A DNA stretch of 64,000 nt, taken from the NCBI GenBank assembly GCA_934167965.1, contig CAKPMJ010000004.1:190563-254562 (forward strand), in the 5' to 3' direction. Origin of the DNA: an uncultured Clostridia bacterium (lineage in GTDB: Bacteria; Bacillota; Clostridia; TANB77; CAG-508). Shown here one piece after another: positions 6,425 to 15,305 of the stretch; the first letter of the stretch is position 1; each line of letters opens with the position of its first letter. A program made the position numbers and the translations under genes. The notes under the pieces were generated by a model. It was not told the DNA's origin. It ran no database searches and saw only the letters and a program-made list of their open reading frames with translations.

Positions 6425-9196
6425 TTATTGAGCTATATTTGTTGCTAAGTTTTCATTAACATTATTATTAGTTTCTGTTTTGGTCTTTAATTTAGATTTC
6501 TCTTTTTCTTCTTTTCCCACCTGTTTCTCTAATAATGAAATTAATTCCTGTAACCTATTTATATCTGTTCCTATAAGTTCCCAATCACTTGATTCCATTG
6601 AAGTTTTTAAGTTTTTATTTGACTTTATTATAGATTGTATTAAATCATTAACATTCTCTGTATTTGATGTATCAATACTTGTAGCATCTTGAGAAATTAA
6701 ACTTTCTAATGCATTTTTTAAATTGTCCCCTATGGCAACTTTATTTCCTGATACAACTATTACTTTTTTTAGGACTGGTATATCAGACTCATTTGTTCTA
6801 GTTTGATATATAGGCTCCACGTATAAAAGTGTATTATTTATTGGAACTATAATCATATTTTTTGTAATTTTAGCACCTGTTACATTAAGTGAATTTATTT
6901 CTTTTTGTATTATTTGATCTTGTGCAATTTGAGTATCTAATTGCATTGGACCTAGTATTCCTGAATCAGATGACATTTTATATAATTTTAGTTTGCTTAC
7001 CCCATTATCTACTGTCCCTATTAAATATGATGTTAAATTCTGTTTATCTTTTTGTGTAAACATTTGAATTAGTCCTACTTTTTCTGTATTTTTATCATTT
7101 ATCATTGTGTAATATGATTTTAAAATTGTTCCTGTAGCTTTACTATTTTGAGTTGTATTATATGTTGTTCTTCTCCATGTATCATCACTTCTATATAATA
7201 CATCTGCCTTTATGTTATGGTATTCTTCTACCATAGTTGTTTGTACATCATATAAAAACTTAGGATATACAAATTTACTTGATATACTTTCCGGAATTTT
7301 GCTTTCTATATCTTCAAATAATTGAGGATAAATCTTCCAATATGCCATTGCTATTGGATCTGTTCTATCTGTAATATAAAATCTCATACTTCCATCATAA
7401 GCATTTATAATTACTTTTATAGAATTTCTTATATAATTTATCTTTTCTCTTTCACCATTATATTCTATATTTGTATATGTTGAATATGGGTATTTGTTAG
7501 ATTTTGTATATGCATCTAAAACCCAATAAATATCTCCATTCTCATCTACTACTGTATATGGATTTTGGTCATATATTACATTTGGCAATACTTTTTTAGC
7601 TCTTTGAATTATATTTCTGTTTATCAATATTTTGCTTTCATTTGTAACTTTATTAGAAAATGCTAATTTCATGTCCCCTTTTTTTATCCCTAAAATAAAT
7701 CTATCATTCCATTTTAAATTTAATCCTGATTTACCTTGATATGAAGTAGAATATTCTTTTCCTTTATTGTCAGTATAGTCATATTCTATTCTACTATTTG
7801 CTTGTGTAACTACTGTATCTTGTGTTTCTAATCCATAATAAATTTGAGGATTAGTTATTTTTATTTTTTCTTCTTTTCCTGTAGAATTATTTTGAATATA
7901 TTTTACATTTCCATCTTCTGTTACAGATGTTGCCGATGTAAAAATTAGTCCATGTCCATGCGTATATTCATAAGTTTTACTATTATATGTTCTTTGGTTA
8001 CTTGATATTTCTCTTGGTGACACATAAACCAATGTATTTTTTCCATCTATATTATAATTCAATAAACTTGCATTGTTATATGTATAGTATCCTGTTTCTG
8101 TTTGAGATTCTTTTAAATTTTGTAATACAACATCTTTACTTACATATGCTGTATTGTTTAATATATTTTGATTTTTCTTAACTTCTTCCTCATTTATTGT
8201 ACCACTATATTGCAATGTTTCATCTTCACAATCTATTCCATAAGCTGTTCTTGTACTACTTATGTTCTTTTCTATGTAATTTCTTTCTTTATCAAACTCA
8301 TTTGGATTTACAAATATTAAGTCAAATCCTAACATTACAATAAACATTGCTACCATATATCCTGGTATCACTAATAAATTTCTAACTATCTTTTGCTTAT
8401 TATCATTTTTCCAGTTAATTGTAGCTTTAAAAACTGCTACAACTATGATTATTGAGAATATTATATTTCCTATTATTCTTATTGTTACATCTGTCATTCC
8501 TGCACCAGTTAGCTCTATTCCACTTTCTGTTGTTATAAATTTATCAAATACAATATCTACTGTTCTTATTAAGGTGAATATTGCAAATATTATTGCAACA
8601 TATCTAATATATCTTATTATATGCTTTATTAAATAACTCTTTCTTAGTGTTTCTCTGTTTATACCATCAAAATATATATTAAATACTATTATATAATACA
8701 TTGCAGAATATACTGCTAGTCCAGCATATATGCATATTCCATATATTAATATCATTTTTAATAATGGCTCCATAAACATATAAAATGATACATCTAAATT
8801 AAATACTGGATCTGCCTGTTCAAACGCAACATTGCTAATATATAATATTACTTTTGGTGTAAATATCATTGATATTACCACACTTACTATCGCTGATGTT
8901 ATCAATGCTATTGATTTATTTGGTAATTTAGGTAGTTCTTTCTTTTCTTCTTTAAAAAATGCTTTTAATCCTTTTTTTATTCCTTTTCCAGCAAAATACA
9001 AAACAACGTACAAAAATATAAAGTTTATTCCCATTACACAATATTTATATTTTAAATTTGTTCTAAATATTGATATATAATTTTCACCTAATTCTTTATA
9101 TTCTAAATAGTCTCCTCTTGTATTTATATATACTGTAACTGCAAAAATAATTATAAATAATACTACTAATACTCTTCTTATATTCTTTTTTAGCAT
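6425..9196 (-). CDS. UPF0182 family large membrane protein
   Basis: The 923-residue product matches UPF0182/COG1615 in length and architecture. About seven membrane helices occupy residues 1-300, with conserved-type patches such as NLDVSFYMFMEPL and the FVNPNEFDKERNYIEKNI junction. A long extracytoplasmic domain follows (TAYGIDC, then YDQNPYTVVDENGDIYWVLDAYT and SSKFVYPKFLYDVQ). The C-terminal 80 residues are Ser/Lys/Glu-rich. Its function is not established. A perfect AAGGAGG precedes the ATG. It lies 10 nt downstream of ftsY on the same strand and may be cotranscribed with it. Confidence 0.92.
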   Translation of the reverse strand: MLKKNIRRVLVVLFIIIFAVTVYINTRGDYLEYKELGENYISIFRTNLKYKYCVMGINFIFLYVVLYFAGKGIKKGLKAFFKEEKKELPKLPNKSIALITSAIVSVVISMIFTPKVILYISNVAFEQADPVFNLDVSFYMFMEPLLKMILIYGICIYAGLAVYSAMYYIIVFNIYFDGINRETLRKSYLIKHIIRYIRYVAIIFAIFTLIRTVDIVFDKFITTESGIELTGAGMTDVTIRIIGNIIFSIIIVVAVFKATINWKNDNKQKIVRNLLVIPGYMVAMFIVMLGFDLIFVNPNEFDKERNYIEKNISSTRTAYGIDCEDETLQYSGTINEEEVKKNQNILNNTAYVSKDVVLQNLKESQTETGYYTYNNASLLNYNIDGKNTLVYVSPREISSNQRTYNSKTYEYTHGHGLIFTSATSVTEDGNVKYIQNNSTGKEEKIKITNPQIYYGLETQDTVVTQANSRIEYDYTDNKGKEYSTSYQGKSGLNLKWNDRFILGIKKGDMKLAFSNKVTNESKILINRNIIQRAKKVLPNVIYDQNPYTVVDENGDIYWVLDAYTKSNKYPYSTYTNIEYNGEREKINYIRNSIKVIINAYDGSMRFYITDRTDPIAMAYWKIYPQLFEDIESKIPESISSKFVYPKFLYDVQTTMVEEYHNIKADVLYRSDDTWRRTTYNTTQNSKATGTILKSYYTMINDKNTEKVGLIQMFTQKDKQNLTSYLIGTVDNGVSKLKLYKMSSDSGILGPMQLDTQIAQDQIIQKEINSLNVTGAKITKNMIIVPINNTLLYVEPIYQTRTNESDIPVLKKVIVVSGNKVAIGDNLKNALESLISQDATSIDTSNTENVNDLIQSIIKSNKNLKTSMESSDWELIGTDINRLQELISLLEKQVGKEEKEKSKLKTKTETNNNVNENLATNIAQ

Positions 9197-9206
9197 ATTT
9201 TCCTCC

Positions 9207-10112
9207 TTATATTATTGCTTTTACAAAATCTTCACTATTAAATACTTCCATGTCATCTATTTGTTCACCAACTCCTATAAATTTTACAGGAATCTTGTTT
9301 TCTTCTACAATTCCAATAACTACTCCGCCTTTGGCAGTTCCATCTAATTTTGTTAAGACTAAACCTGTTACATCTGTTTCTTCTTTAAAAGCTTTCACCT
9401 GAGAGATTGCATTTTGACCTGTTGTTCCATCTATTACAAGCAATACTTCTTGTGATGCTTCACTCATCTCTCTATTTATTACTTTCTTTATTTTATGTAA
9501 TTCATCCATTAAATATTGTTTATTATGCAATCTTCCTGCTGTATCTACAATTAAAACATCTGCATTTGTTTCTTTTGTTTTCTTTATTGCATCAAAAACT
9601 ACTGATGCCGGATCTACTCCTTCTCCCCTTTTTATTATTTCTGCGCCAGATCTCTTTGTCCATATTTCAAGCTGCTCTACAGCTGCTGCCCTAAATGTAT
9701 CTGCAGCAGCTACAACTACCTTCTTTCCTTCTTTTACTAATCTATTTGCAATTTTTCCTATAGATGTAGTTTTTCCTACACCATTTACTCCAACCACCAA
9801 TATTACAGATGGTTTTGTTTCTAATTTTAGGCTATTATCTACTTCATCTAATATTTTTTGCATTTCCTCACGTAATGCATTTTTTACATCTTCTTCATCT
9901 TTTAAATTTTCTTGTTTTATTCTTTTTCTTAAACTATCTACTATCTTTAATGATGTATCCATTCCTATATCAGACATTATTAGCATTTCTTCTAGTTCTT
10001 CTAGAAATTCTTCGTCTACTTTTCTAAATGAACTAAATACATTATTTATTTTTTCATCAAATGATGTTTTGGTTTTGTTTAATCCTTGTTTTAATTTATC
10101 AAAAAATCCCAC
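9207..10112 (-). CDS. ftsY: Signal recognition particle receptor FtsY
   Basis: The 301-residue SRP GTPase docks SRP-ribosome complexes at the membrane. It has the N domain (1-100) and the G domain with GVNGVGKTT (108-116), DTFRAAAVEQL (138-148), DTAGR, TKLDGTAKGG and the closing GVGEQIDDMEVF. The acidic A domain of E. coli FtsY is absent, as in many Gram-positive FtsY proteins. Translation starts at a GTG after AGAAGGA; the ATG that overlaps this region is out of frame. It is followed at 10 nt by the UPF0182 gene. Confidence 0.96.
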   Translation of the reverse strand: MGFFDKLKQGLNKTKTSFDEKINNVFSSFRKVDEEFLEELEEMLIMSDIGMDTSLKIVDSLRKRIKQENLKDEEDVKNALREEMQKILDEVDNSLKLETKPSVILVVGVNGVGKTTSIGKIANRLVKEGKKVVVAAADTFRAAAVEQLEIWTKRSGAEIIKRGEGVDPASVVFDAIKKTKETNADVLIVDTAGRLHNKQYLMDELHKIKKVINREMSEASQEVLLVIDGTTGQNAISQVKAFKEETDVTGLVLTKLDGTAKGGVVIGIVEENKIPVKFIGVGEQIDDMEVFNSEDFVKAII

Positions 10113-10187
10113 TTAAAATCATTCCTTCTATATAAATTTCTTCTAAATTATACCATTTTTATCATTAAAACACAATACCCTGCCATC

Positions 10188-10691
10188 TTATTTTACAATC
10201 TTTCCTGGTACTCCAACTATTGTAACATTAGGTGGAACATCTTTTAATATTACTGCATTTGCTCCAATTTTCACATTATCTCCTATTGTTATATTTCCAA
10301 GTACCTTTGCTCCACTTCCTATAAAAACATTATTGCCGACAGTTGGATGCCTTTTTCCTTTTTCTTTTCCTGTTCCTCCTAGTGTAGCTCCATGAAACAT
10401 GGTTACATTGTCACCTATAATAGCTGTTTCTCCAATTACTACACCTGTTCCGTGATCTATAAACAATCCTTTTCCTATTTTTGCTCCCGGGTGTATTTCT
10501 ATTCCTGTTTTTCTTTTGGCTTTCTCACTTATATACCTAGCCAATAAAAAATGTTTTCTTTTATATAAATAATGAGATATCTTATAATAAAGTTGTGCCT
10601 TAAAACATGGATATAAGAATACCTCTAATGTGCTTGTTATTGCAGGATCTTTCTCTTTGATTGCTTGTATAAGTTCTTTTATATATCCCAT
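10188..10691 (-). CDS. cysE: Serine O-acetyltransferase (short form)
   Basis: The 167-residue protein makes O-acetylserine from serine and acetyl-CoA for cysteine synthesis. The left-handed beta-helix hexapeptide repeats are clear: [63 protein letters not shown] and [12 protein letters not shown]. The Asp-His pair in FIDHG and the His in KRHP fit the CysE active site. The N-terminal helical domain is shorter than in E. coli CysE, as usual for Firmicutes. GAGGTG precedes the ATG. No cysK was seen next to it. Confidence 0.93.
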   Translation of the reverse strand: MGYIKELIQAIKEKDPAITSTLEVFLYPCFKAQLYYKISHYLYKRKHFLLARYISEKAKRKTGIEIHPGAKIGKGLFIDHGTGVVIGETAIIGDNVTMFHGATLGGTGKEKGKRHPTVGNNVFIGSGAKVLGNITIGDNVKIGANAVILKDVPPNVTIVGVPGKIVK

Positions 10692-10738
10692 TTAATCACC
10701 TCTTTATATAATATAGTATTTCTATTTTATTTGTGAAT

Positions 10739-10767
10739 TTGATTTATTATGTAATCTATGTTATAAT
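10739..10767 (+). promoter_or_regulatory. Promoter of the GNAT gene
   Basis: TTGATT (10739-10744), 17 nt, TATAAT (10762-10767). Confidence 0.6.
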
Positions 10768-10803
10768 AAATGTATGTTTTAACCAATAAGGGAGGCTGAA
10801 AAC

Positions 10804-11280
10804 ATGGTTTTGCGGAAAGCAAAATTAGAAGATTTTGAAGTTTATAAAAAGTTATATGAAGACACCGAAGGATCTTTTCAATTTCTTTATTTTCCCAATA
10901 AAAATAATACTGTTTCTGAATCTATTAATTTCTTTGTTGATGAAAGTATTATGGAGTTATATACTAATTATACTCTTGATAAATTTCAAAAAGATCTTAA
11001 TAGTTCACTGATTATTTTTATGATTGAAGATAATGATAAAATATTGGGATATATTAGCTTATTCTATTGTGGTAATTATACTTATAAAATTGCCGAATGG
11101 GCTATGCTTAATCCTAATAATAATGAAAAGAAAAAACTAATTCTTCAACTTTTAAAAAAATCCACCTTGCCGAGACTCCGGAAATTTTCTATTTGTACTG
11201 TTAATAACAATACTATTGAATTTCTTATGTCTAATGGATTCAAAAATTCTTCATCCACTTTTTATTACTTAGAAATCTAA
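10804..11280 (+). CDS. GNAT-type N-acetyltransferase-like protein
   Basis: The 158-residue protein opens with MVLRKAKLEDFEVYKKLYED, the usual first strand and helix of GNAT acetyltransferases. It continues with FMIEDNDKILGYISLFYCG (beta strands 3-4) and a C-terminal TVNNNTIEFLMSNGFKNSS that matches the terminal GNAT helix and strand. The acetyl-CoA loop (Q/RxxGxG/A) is not well conserved, so activity is uncertain and no substrate can be assigned. AGGGAGG lies about 8 nt before the start. It is monocistronic between a promoter and a terminator. Confidence 0.6.
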   Translation: MVLRKAKLEDFEVYKKLYEDTEGSFQFLYFPNKNNTVSESINFFVDESIMELYTNYTLDKFQKDLNSSLIIFMIEDNDKILGYISLFYCGNYTYKIAEWAMLNPNNNEKKKLILQLLKKSTLPRLRKFSICTVNNNTIEFLMSNGFKNSSSTFYYLEI

Positions 11281-11283
11281 AAA

Positions 11284-11310
11284 ATCAAGATTCTCATTTT
11301 GAATCTTGAT
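11284..11310. terminator. Terminator after the GNAT gene
   Basis: ATCAAGATTC (11284-11293) pairs with GAATCTTGAT (11301-11310), followed by CTTTTTTT on the plus strand. The right arm doubles as the last codons of the convergent nuclease-like gene. Confidence 0.85.
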
Positions 11311-12616
11311 CTTTTTTTCTTCTACATTTAGGGCAATTTGGTCTCTGCTTTACTCTATTATGTATAATAGCCTTATATGTTTTACCACATTTAGGGCAAT
11401 TCCACAGAGCCTTATAATTAGATGTCATTTTTAATGTGTCTGGTGTTCTTTCATTTTCTTTACTCCACTCTTCCATTATTGGTTGATGACATTTCACAGC
11501 CAAAGTATTTGATTTTCTTACATGATAATATAAATCTTCTATCTTTCTATAATCTCTATTAAAGTCAATATCTGTATCTAATATCCTATTGGTTTTTTCG
11601 CCAATTGTATTTAATATAACTTTAACCATTTTATCTAGATTTTCTTTTCGCTCTCCTTCATGATATTTTATAATATTTCCTTGTTTTATAATATCATTTA
11701 TTTTTTCTTTTTGAGATTTTATTCTTATAATATCAAATCCCTGTTCTTTTAAAATATTATCTTTTTTATTTTCTCTTATACTCGACTCTTTACTAGAATG
11801 ATGATACCATCCATCATATTCGATAGCAATTTTTTCAGCTACTAAGCAAATATCTACCACATAATTTCCTGATACTCTATATTCAATTTCGCAATTATCA
11901 AATTGTTCATTTAAATAATAATATATGACTCTAGCAGGAAGTGAAACTGTAAATTCTTTTTTACAAATTGGACAACCTCTGTTTAATATTGTTCTATTTG
12001 AAATTCTATCCTGCCATACATGTTCTGGATTATATTCACAAGTCCAATATACTTTTTTATTTGATTTTGGACTACAGTTTAATGGTGTCAAGATACCATT
12101 TTTCAAGTAATTCCATTGTCTTGCTATAATTGGAAATTCAGTAACAAGATTATATGTCCTTGATACTCTTTCATTATTGCAATAAGGACATATTGGTCTT
12201 CCACTTTTTAAATTTGTTTTAGCTCCTTTAACTCTATTTCTAATTATATCTTCCCAATTATGTCCTTTGCTGCATTTCCACCATACTTTTTCGTGACTTT
12301 CAGGCATGTATTCTTTTATGTCTTTTTTGTTTTTTTCATTGTCCCATTCTGTTAGTAAAATTGGACATTCTGTATATAAATTGTAAAAATAACTTGCCCT
12401 CGTCTTCATACAATATGGGCAATCCCTCTTCGTTCTACTAGACATTTTATTTGGACTTTGTTCCCATTGTATGTTACATTTATTGCATTTCCAATTTACA
12501 TTTTTGGGAGATGAATAACCAATTTCATCACTGTTCTTTTTATTTATAGCATTTTCATACAGTTCTAATTCCCTATATTCTTTATTTTCTAAACACCATT
12601 GTTTTAAATTTTTCAT
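11294..12616 (-). CDS. Multi-zinc-ribbon protein with PD-(D/E)XK-type nuclease domain
   Basis: The 440-residue protein carries four or five treble-clef/zinc-ribbon units of the DUF4379 type, each with W-x-C-x-x-C or W-x-C-...-H and a distal CPYC/CPIC/CPKC pair (CNKCNIQW/CPYC, CSKGHNW/CPYC, CEYNPEHVW/CPIC, and C-terminal CPKCGKTY/CPKC). Between units three and four (about residues 225-320) lies a Vsr/DUF559-like core: VVDICLVAEKIAIEYDGWYHH followed by KKDNILKEQGFDIIRIKS. Its Asp and Glu-x-Asp spacing fits a PD-(D/E)XK active site. I infer a DNA-binding nuclease; the biological target is unknown. Its ATG overlaps the stop of the upstream DUF4097-like gene by 4 nt, so it is translationally coupled to that operon. 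Confidence 0.7.
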   Translation of the reverse strand: MKNLKQWCLENKEYRELELYENAINKKNSDEIGYSSPKNVNWKCNKCNIQWEQSPNKMSSRTKRDCPYCMKTRASYFYNLYTECPILLTEWDNEKNKKDIKEYMPESHEKVWWKCSKGHNWEDIIRNRVKGAKTNLKSGRPICPYCNNERVSRTYNLVTEFPIIARQWNYLKNGILTPLNCSPKSNKKVYWTCEYNPEHVWQDRISNRTILNRGCPICKKEFTVSLPARVIYYYLNEQFDNCEIEYRVSGNYVVDICLVAEKIAIEYDGWYHHSSKESSIRENKKDNILKEQGFDIIRIKSQKEKINDIIKQGNIIKYHEGERKENLDKMVKVILNTIGEKTNRILDTDIDFNRDYRKIEDLYYHVRKSNTLAVKCHQPIMEEWSKENERTPDTLKMTSNYKALWNCPKCGKTYKAIIHNRVKQRPNCPKCRRKKDQDSK

Positions 12617-13434
12617 TTGATACTTTCCTGAAAATTGATTATAATCTCGCCTATTCCACCATTTATATTAACAATATTCTCACTATTGCCTATGACCTCA
12701 TTGTCTTGAACTGCATTTCCATCAACACTTACATTTCCTATACCTTTATTTATTTTTAATTTATATTCATCTTTTGCACCTAGTAAATTTAGATTTAAAC
12801 TTCCAATCCCTGTATCTACTTTACTGTTTCCTATTAACTTAGCTGTTATATCTGCTTTTCCTACTCCTATATCTATATCTGAATTTCTTATATTTCCTGA
12901 TTTTATTTTTAATGCTCCTGCACCAGAGTCAATTTCTGTTTCATTTGAAGTTATATCTTCTATTGTAGTTTCTCCAGCTCCTAAATCCAAATCCAATTTA
13001 CCTGTATATAAATTTTCTATTTTAATTGTCCCTGTTCCATTATCTATTTTCACTTTTTCAAATTTAATGTTTCCTGGCACATACAAAATCAATTCTTTAT
13101 CTTTGTTTTTTGAAAGCCAACCTTTTTCTTTTATTTCTAACTTTGAATTGCTCTCATTTATTTTTATGTTATCATTATTTGTTTGTATATTAAATTTTTC
13201 TCCTGTTTTTATAGTTAATTTAGTGCTTTTTAATTCAATGTCTAAATATACAAATGAATTGTTTAACTCCGTATTTATTTCTTTCATTTCTGTTGCTGCA
13301 TCAGTATTTTTATTTAATCTTAATAAACTTGACACTCCATAAATTGCACTTAATATTGCTGAGAATATTGTAACTATTAAAAATATTGCAAATGCCATTG
13401 CTAGATATTTTATTATTTTTTGGGCTGTTGTCAT
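12613..13434 (-). CDS. DUF4097-like beta-strand repeat membrane protein
   Basis: The 273-residue protein has an N-terminal membrane helix (about residues 8-38) and a long right-handed beta-helix-like domain of short repeats with G-x-G turns (NGTGTIKIENL, DLGAGETTIEDI, DSGAGALKIKSG, DIGVGKADITA, DTGIGSLNLNL, NKGIGNVSVDG, NGGIGEIIINF). This is typical of DUF4097/DUF4098 putative adhesin or envelope-stress proteins that accompany LiaF-like proteins. Its start overlaps the LiaF-like stop (ATGA), and its stop overlaps the nuclease-like start (ATGA). The role is inferred to be in the cell envelope; no enzymatic residues are visible. Confidence 0.75.
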   Translation of the reverse strand: MTTAQKIIKYLAMAFAIFLIVTIFSAILSAIYGVSSLLRLNKNTDAATEMKEINTELNNSFVYLDIELKSTKLTIKTGEKFNIQTNNDNIKINESNSKLEIKEKGWLSKNKDKELILYVPGNIKFEKVKIDNGTGTIKIENLYTGKLDLDLGAGETTIEDITSNETEIDSGAGALKIKSGNIRNSDIDIGVGKADITAKLIGNSKVDTGIGSLNLNLLGAKDEYKLKINKGIGNVSVDGNAVQDNEVIGNSENIVNINGGIGEIIINFQESIK

Positions 13435-14057
13435 TTTATTTCAACACCTCCAAATAAGCATGTTGCATTAATATATATTGTATGTGCATCTGTATTTTCT
13501 ATTTTGTTTTGTTTTTTCTCATCTACTCCACCAAATATTGAAGTTGATTTTACTTTTACTTTAACATTTTCTGGAATATATATTTCTGTTCCACCAAATA
13601 TGCTACTTGTATTTATTACTACATCATTTTCAATTATTGCATTTCTTAAATCACATTTAATTCCACCAAATACTGCATTTAAATCTGTTCCATTAAATTT
13701 TTCTCCATCAAATTTTATGTTTTGTCCAGAGAATGTTGCACAGTATCCTCCATCTTTGGTTTTACTTTCATTTAATTTTTTTATCTCTTCATTTATTTTT
13801 GATCCAAATGCATCTTTGACTATAAGAGATACCCCTATTATTATTAATATTGCTGGAACTAATAATTTCCATACCGTTTCAAAGTCTATCATGTCTTGAC
13901 AACATAATAAAAATATCACTCCTATTGCTAACCCTATGATGTTCCCTGTCTTTTCTCTTTCTTTAAATAGTCCTATAAAACATGGTACTATTATAAATAG
14001 TGTCCACCATCCATCAAAAAATATGTTTATGTTTGTTATTCCGCAACGCATTTCCAC
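13431..14057 (-). CDS. LiaF-like membrane protein, main frame (frameshifted N-terminus)
   Basis: Residues after the start encode GITNINIFFDGWWTLFIIVP, two further membrane helices and a C-terminal beta domain of the LiaF/cell-wall-active-antibiotics-response type with repeated FGG turns (NAVFGGIKCDLRN, SSIFGGTEIYIPENV, TSIFGGVDEKK, CLFGGVEIK). The first membrane helix is not in this frame: it is encoded in the preceding frame from the ATG at 14118 (MKKTGNILWGIVLIIVGVI), and removing one C near 14043 would fuse the two as NAL-GITNINIF. Only the 14118 start has a proper AGGAGG, so the gene as written is probably inactive or misassembled. LiaF-like proteins sense or damp cell-envelope stress. 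Confidence 0.75.
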   Translation of the reverse strand: MEMRCGITNINIFFDGWWTLFIIVPCFIGLFKEREKTGNIIGLAIGVIFLLCCQDMIDFETVWKLLVPAILIIIGVSLIVKDAFGSKINEEIKKLNESKTKDGGYCATFSGQNIKFDGEKFNGTDLNAVFGGIKCDLRNAIIENDVVINTSSIFGGTEIYIPENVKVKVKSTSIFGGVDEKKQNKIENTDAHTIYINATCLFGGVEIK

Positions 14058-14118
14058 CTATTATTACTCCTACGATGATTAGTACTATTCCCCATAATAT
14101 GTTTCCTGTCTTTTTCAT
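14014..14118 (-). pseudogene. N-terminal fragment of the LiaF-like gene
   Basis: A 34-codon frame with an excellent AGGAGG site encodes MKKTGNILWGIVLIIVGVI followed by GGNAL, the usual first helix of this family. It then runs out of frame (RNNKHKHIF, stop). It belongs with the main frame ending at 13431; the shift lies at about 14043. Confidence 0.75.
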
Positions 14119-14262
14119 TCTATTTTCCTCCTTATTTATTTTATTTGCTTATAATTTATCATATTTTTGTTGTTCTTTCAATAGGTTTAGAATTTATCAT
14201 TTTGTTTTGAGATTTCAAATTGGAACCTCAATTTTGCTTCTGTATTTATTATCTTCTAATTT

Positions 14263-14291
14263 TGAGGTGGTCACAATTTGTGACCACCTCA
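14263..14291. promoter_or_regulatory. Perfect 14-bp inverted repeat, candidate operator
   Basis: TGAGGTGGTCACAA and its exact reverse complement flank a single central base at 14277. It is GC-rich for this genome and lacks an adjacent T run, which argues against a standard terminator. It lies between the tRNA-Thr gene and the LiaF-like operon, about 145 nt upstream of that operon's start. Confidence 0.45.
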
Positions 14292-14330
14292 TTCCTAATT
14301 CTTCTTCTGTTAGTTGAAAACAAAATCTTC

Positions 14331-14406
14331 CTGGAGCCACTAGCGAGAATCGAACTCACGACCTACAGGTTACGAATCTGTTGCTCTACCAACTGAGCTA
14401 TAGTGG
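14331..14406 (-). tRNA. tRNA-Thr (anticodon CGT)
   Basis: Read on the minus strand, a 7-bp acceptor stem GCCACTA/TAGTGGC closes a cloverleaf with D arm GCTC-AGTTGGTA-GAGC, anticodon loop TTCGTAA (CGT, decoding ACG), TPsiC arm with GTTCGATTC and an encoded CCA end. The anticodon stem has one A-C mismatch next to the loop (ACAGA/CCTGT). It has its own promoter upstream. Confidence 0.93.
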
Positions 14407-14425
14407 CATAAAAAGTTACCTTACC

Positions 14426-14454
14426 TATTATAACAACTCTAAAAATAAAAGTCA
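14426..14454 (-). promoter_or_regulatory. Promoter of tRNA-Thr
   Basis: Minus-strand TTGACT (14454-14449), 17 nt, TATAAT (14431-14426). The tRNA 5' end is 20 nt downstream. Confidence 0.75.
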
Positions 14455-14476
14455 ACAAATAAAGTAACTCAAAATA

Positions 14477-15229
14477 CTATTTAATTTCTAAGCCAACTGG
14501 ACAATGGTCACTGCCATAAACTTCTGAATAAATTGTTGCATCTATAATATTACTTTCTAAATCTTTAGACACAATAAAATAATCAATTCTCCAACCAACA
14601 TTTTTCTCTCTAGCATGTCCCATATAAGACCACCATGAATAGCAATCTGTTTTATCTGGATATATATATCTAAATGAATCAATAAATCCTGCATTTAAAA
14701 GTTCTGTCATCTTTGCTCTTTCTTCATCTGTGAATCCTGCATTACCTCTATTAGTTTTTGGATTTTTTAAATCTATTTCATTATGAGCTACATTTAAGTC
14801 TCCACACATTATAACTGGTTTTGTTTGATTTAGTTTTAATAAATATTTTCTAATTTCATCTTCCCATATTTTTCTATATGCTAATCTTTCTAACTCTCTT
14901 TTTGAGTTTGGTGTATAAATATTTACCATATAGAAATCTTTAAATTCCAATGTTATAACTCTTCCTTCTTTATCATGTTCTTCTATTCCAATTCCATAAG
15001 TTACTTTTAATGGTTTCTTTTTTGTAAATATTGCTGTTCCTGAATATCCCTTTTTTTCTGCACTATTCCAATAACTTGTATAACCATCAAATTCTAAATC
15101 TACTTGACCTACTTGACATTTAGTTTCTTGTATACAAAATATATCTGCATCTATTTTATTAAAAAAATCTTTAAATCCTTTAGTTAAACATGCTCTTATT
15201 CCATTTACATTCCATGATATTAGTTTCAA
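14477..15229 (-). CDS. xth: Exodeoxyribonuclease III / AP endonuclease
   Basis: The 250-residue endonuclease/exonuclease/phosphatase-fold protein cleaves at abasic sites in base-excision repair. Motifs: SWNVNGIRA near the N-terminus, IQETKCQ (metal-binding Glu), CGDLNVAHNEIDL, the WRIDYFIVS strand and the terminal SDHCPVGLEI (catalytic His). The start codon is TTG at 15229, since the protein family begins MKLISWNVNGIRA here and no ATG is available. A possible -10 box TATAAT lies about 25 nt upstream, just after the terminator at 15266-15295. Confidence 0.94.
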   Translation of the reverse strand: MKLISWNVNGIRACLTKGFKDFFNKIDADIFCIQETKCQVGQVDLEFDGYTSYWNSAEKKGYSGTAIFTKKKPLKVTYGIGIEEHDKEGRVITLEFKDFYMVNIYTPNSKRELERLAYRKIWEDEIRKYLLKLNQTKPVIMCGDLNVAHNEIDLKNPKTNRGNAGFTDEERAKMTELLNAGFIDSFRYIYPDKTDCYSWWSYMGHAREKNVGWRIDYFIVSKDLESNIIDATIYSEVYGSDHCPVGLEIK

Positions 15230-15265
15230 TCTTTCTCACATTCCTTTCGCAGGTTATTATATAAT

Positions 15266-15295
15266 AAAAAAGCAAGTTTTACAACCTGCTTTTTT
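15266..15295. terminator. Terminator after the G5/3D-domain gene
   Basis: AAAAAAGCA (15266-15274) pairs with TGCTTTTTT (15287-15295). It lies 10 nt after the stop of the minus-strand gene at 15306. Confidence 0.75.
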
Positions 15296-15305
15296 GTTAT
15301 TTTTT

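Noticed and set aside
6480..6692. Many plus-strand open frames opposite minus-strand genes (for example this one), often Leu/Phe-rich.
   Set aside because: They are antisense shadows of AT-rich coding genes, without ribosome binding sites or family resemblance.
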